Assembly: GCF_002860285.1 (NCBI RefSeq)
Contig: NZ_PGVF01000009.1
Span: 186,001-250,000 of the forward strand
Direction of reading: 5' to 3'
Length of the DNA stretch: 64,000 nucleotides
Source: Bacillus sp. M6-12
GTDB taxonomy: Bacteria > Bacillota > Bacilli > Bacillales > DSM-1321
Shown here: piece after piece, positions 61,985 to 64,000 of the stretch
How positions within the stretch are numbered: position 1 is the first letter of the stretch
How the letters are laid out: every line of letters begins with the position of its first letter
Made by a program: the position numbers and the translations under genes
Notes under the pieces: generated by a model
The model's database searches: none
The model's input: only the letters and a program-made list of their open reading frames with translations
Told to the model about the DNA's origin: nothing

Positions 61985-62551
61985 CTACGAAATAATAAGT
62001 ACTTCTTGTTTATTGCCCTGATCATTCATAAGAAAGTTGTGGCGAGTAAGAAGGCTTCCCTTAAGCTCTTCGCTGACCCTATCTGAGTCGTAGGCACAAA
62101 CAGAGAGAAGTCTTTTTTCACTGACAATTACATCAGCTTCCTTTTCGGAATCTAATAATTGTTTGTGCACTTCCCTTTCATCTCGCCATTCTACGTGAGC
62201 CCAGGTCCGGACAGCAAATTCCTGTTCTGCATAACCTTCAATTAATCTCGGGAGAAACTCGAAAATAGAATTACATCGAAAATCCCCCTTGGCAAAATAG
62301 AAGTCAAAATTATTGATGTACCGTAGTTTACATAATTGGCTTTCGTTCAACATCGATGCAAGCTTTTTTTTCAGCAATGGACTTATTCGGTCATTTTCTA
62401 TTATTATGGAATATTGATTCTGATCCAATCCGGAAATAACAAAGTCAACAATATTTTTTATATATTCTTCTTCGTTCTCAAAACAATATAATATATGCCC
62501 CTCTGTAAGACTTTTCAGCTGATTTATCACTTTAAAATTCTTTTTTTCCAA
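61985..62551 (-). CDS. stand-alone MEDS-domain protein
   Basis: TTG 62551 after TGGGGTG gives 188 residues; GTG 62578 is also possible. The sequence fits the MEDS (DcmR-like sensory) domain: GHILYCFENEEEYIKNIVDF, then VISGLDQNQYSIIIEND and RTWAHVEWRDE. In other bacteria MEDS is attached to kinases or regulators and senses small molecules; here it forms the whole protein. Short MEDS proteins occur in Bacillus, with unknown partners. No regulator gene is adjacent. Confidence 0.75.
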   Translation of the reverse strand: MEKKNFKVINQLKSLTEGHILYCFENEEEYIKNIVDFVISGLDQNQYSIIIENDRISPLLKKKLASMLNESQLCKLRYINNFDFYFAKGDFRCNSIFEFLPRLIEGYAEQEFAVRTWAHVEWRDEREVHKQLLDSEKEADVIVSEKRLLSVCAYDSDRVSEELKGSLLTRHNFLMNDQGNKQEVLIIS

Positions 62552-62578
62552 AACAGCACCCCATTCAAAATTTAGCAC

Positions 62579-63066
62579 AATATTTTACTTTGAGACCGGT
62601 ATATTTTGTGCGGATGCCTTGCTACAGTGCATCCGCTGATCACTTATTCATTTTCACTTCAGTAATATTTCCTTTCTTCCTAGAATAACATTGATTTTAC
62701 GTGATTTATGGAAAAAATAGTCGAAAAATATAAATTTTTGGAAATATTTTGATTTTTTATTTTATGGCTAAAAAAGCTTGAAAATCATTGTACTTAAATT
62801 ACCGGGTATGTTACTTAATGAACCGGCGACTGGATTAAAAACCAGTATGGACAGTTTTGTTTACATTCTCCCGATTTTTCCGATGTATGGATGGCTAACG
62901 GGTACTTTATTTATCTGTCCTGCTTCCATTTTCGGTTGTTTTTGTTGTGCTAAAAGGTTATTTTCAATAAAGGATTAAGAGTATGCCGCAGCAGTCCCAT
63001 GCAACGCATTATTATCGCAATTTTTTGTTAAGCAGTAGGTTTGGACAACACAAGGGAGTGAGTTAA
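62579..63066. other. gap with one doubtful hydrophobic frame
   Basis: A 66-codon frame at 62778-62978 has hydrophobic, Cys-rich segments (LFICPASIFGCFCCAKRLFS) but no binding site. GTGCGGATGC/GCATCCGC at 62609-62635 is a short hairpin. Nothing else is recognised. Confidence 0.35.
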
Positions 63067-63477
63067 ATGAGCATTGTAAATTATCTTGGCTGCAATTTTA
63101 CATTACCTCTTAGTAATCAAGAAAGTGGAGAAGAAATATTAATAGGTGGTAATTATTTTTCTGATGAAGAAATGAGGGAGAATGTAAGGAAACAATTTTC
63201 AACTAAATATATTTATGAAGTAACTTCAAAAAAATTTGGAAGTATATGGTTTGATAAAGATTACGAAAATGATTACTCGGAACAACATAAAAATTTTCAA
63301 GCATTATGTGAACTATTGGAAACTTACCTAACCGAAGGAGATTATTGCGAACTGTACACTTGTTGGCTTGGTGATGAATCAGATGAAAAGGAAATTGAAC
63401 AAACAATAACATTAAATAACTTTGATATTAATAATATTAATCTTTGTACAAATTCACTAATAACATTAATGAAATGA
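63067..63477 (+). CDS. hypothetical acidic protein
   Basis: AAGGGAGTGAG precedes ATG 63067. The 136 residues are acidic and rich in Tyr, Cys and Asn (NYLGCNFTLPLSNQESGEEI, CELYTCWLGDESDE). Base composition is more AT rich than neighbours, which hints at recent acquisition. Size and composition recall immunity proteins of polymorphic toxins, but no toxin gene is nearby and no known family is matched. Confidence 0.55.
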   Translation: MSIVNYLGCNFTLPLSNQESGEEILIGGNYFSDEEMRENVRKQFSTKYIYEVTSKKFGSIWFDKDYENDYSEQHKNFQALCELLETYLTEGDYCELYTCWLGDESDEKEIEQTITLNNFDINNINLCTNSLITLMK

Positions 63478-63673
63478 ATATTTAAGAATTCTAAAATTAG
63501 GAGGGCGAATGGCTGTGTGCAATAGACAATTCATACGGTACTGACCTAATAAATAAAGGTAAATAAGCTAATTTACCCTAGCCAATGAAATAGTGATTTC
63601 AAAGGACTTTTGGTCACAAATCGGATTCCTTAATCGTCATGTGATTAGAATGATGATGAAAGGAAGGATTCTT

Positions 63674-64000
63674 ATGAAAATTGATGAAACAATGATTGTA
63701 GTAGGTGGAGGGTACGCCGGGATTCATGTTATAGAAGCGATTAAGAAAGAGTTTCATAGAGAAATGAAGAAAAACCTAAGGGTAATCCTTGTTGATAAAA
63801 ATGCTTTCCATTTTAAAAAGGTAAAGTTATTTAAGGGGATTGTTAATGAAGATGTGTCGGATTTACATGTGCCTCTAACGCATTATTGCGGCTCAGTAAT
63901 TGAATTCATTGAGGGAGAACTGACAGCAGTAGATCCTGAAGAACAAAAGATAAAGATCACCTGCAAAAGTGGAGATGCCATTTATTTGGATTATGACAGG
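63674..64000 (+). CDS. NAD(P)/FAD-dependent oxidoreductase, NDH-2-like, cut by the window end
   Basis: ATG 63674 after AAAGGAAGG begins a frame still open at 64000 (109 codons seen). MIVVGGGYAGIHVIEAIKKE holds the FAD-binding G-x-G-x-x-G, and LRVILVDKNAFHFKKVKLFK follows as in type II NADH dehydrogenases such as YjlD, YumB and YutJ. The N-terminal fold and the conserved K-x-K-L-F-K segment favour the YutJ-like group. The catalytic region lies outside the window. Confidence 0.75.
   Translation, partial: MKIDETMIVVGGGYAGIHVIEAIKKEFHREMKKNLRVILVDKNAFHFKKVKLFKGIVNEDVSDLHVPLTHYCGSVIEFIEGELTAVDPEEQKIKITCKSGDAIYLDYDR

Noticed and set aside
1..64000. tRNA, rRNA or prophage genes
   Set aside because: No cloverleaf, rRNA block or phage structural gene was seen on either strand.

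Overview
The window looks like a chromosomal segment of a low-GC, spore-forming Bacillaceae (Bacillus, Mesobacillus or Neobacillus type). The signs are strong AGGAGG-type ribosome binding sites with many GTG and TTG starts, a Spo0E-family small gene, a sigM-type sigma operon with its two membrane regulators, KimA under a c-di-AMP riboswitch, VmlR, and copies of a dispersed intergenic repeat that I recall from Bacillus genomes. No rRNA, tRNA, prophage or CRISPR array was seen. Species cannot be named from this alone.

Layout. 1-10 kb is accessory and partly decayed: an IS110-family relic, remnants of an ABC ATPase and a YciI-like gene, and intact GrpB-like, prolyl-4-hydroxylase, isochorismatase-like, SET-domain and polysaccharide deacetylase genes. 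10.5-15.5 kb holds an aromatic-compound cluster: an XRE-cupin regulator divergent from an esterase, an extradiol dioxygenase, DoxX, 4-oxalocrotonate tautomerase and a 2-oxo-hydratase/decarboxylase. 15.5-23.7 kb has small unknown genes, a frameshifted anti-sigma-like gene, HemY, a YeeE/TsuA-type thiosulfate transporter and a hydroxyacid dehydrogenase. 23.7-25.7 kb is vmlR with a full attenuator leader but a frameshift in the gene. 25.9-31.7 kb is an operon of metal-dependent dehydrogenase, NitT/TauT-type ABC transporter, aminotransferase and a decayed TauE exporter. 32-40.5 kb contains an SOS-box-linked small WYL-like gene, a nucleoside transporter, kimA with its riboswitch, and adenine deaminase.

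41-50 kb holds a luciferase-family oxidoreductase, the sigM-like operon and a complete sucrose PTS operon (repressor, EIIBC, sucrose-6-phosphate hydrolase, fructokinase) with twin operators and a cre site; the EIIBC gene is broken by one missing base next to a G run. 50-64 kb holds a DUF2975/HTH pair, a spo0E-like gene, a metallo-hydrolase, a thioesterase, an Rrf2 regulator divergent from a YtfG-type reductase with two identical operators, a second ECF sigma/anti-sigma pair, and several orphan genes, ending inside an NDH-2-like flavoprotein gene.

Two themes stand out. First, many genes are broken, some by single indels (vmlR, scrA, the 17.3 kb gene) that could be assembly errors and others by deletions that are real decay. 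Second, several intergenic regions carry readable regulation: the vmlR attenuator, the c-di-AMP riboswitch, paired operators at scr and at rrf2/ytfG, an ECF autoregulatory promoter, and LexA-like boxes. I found no single system that I can call wholly new. The best candidates for follow-up are the vmlR leader, the transporter/aminotransferase/dehydrogenase/exporter operon, the XRE-cupin ring-cleavage cluster, and the 21-bp-period repeat upstream of ade.
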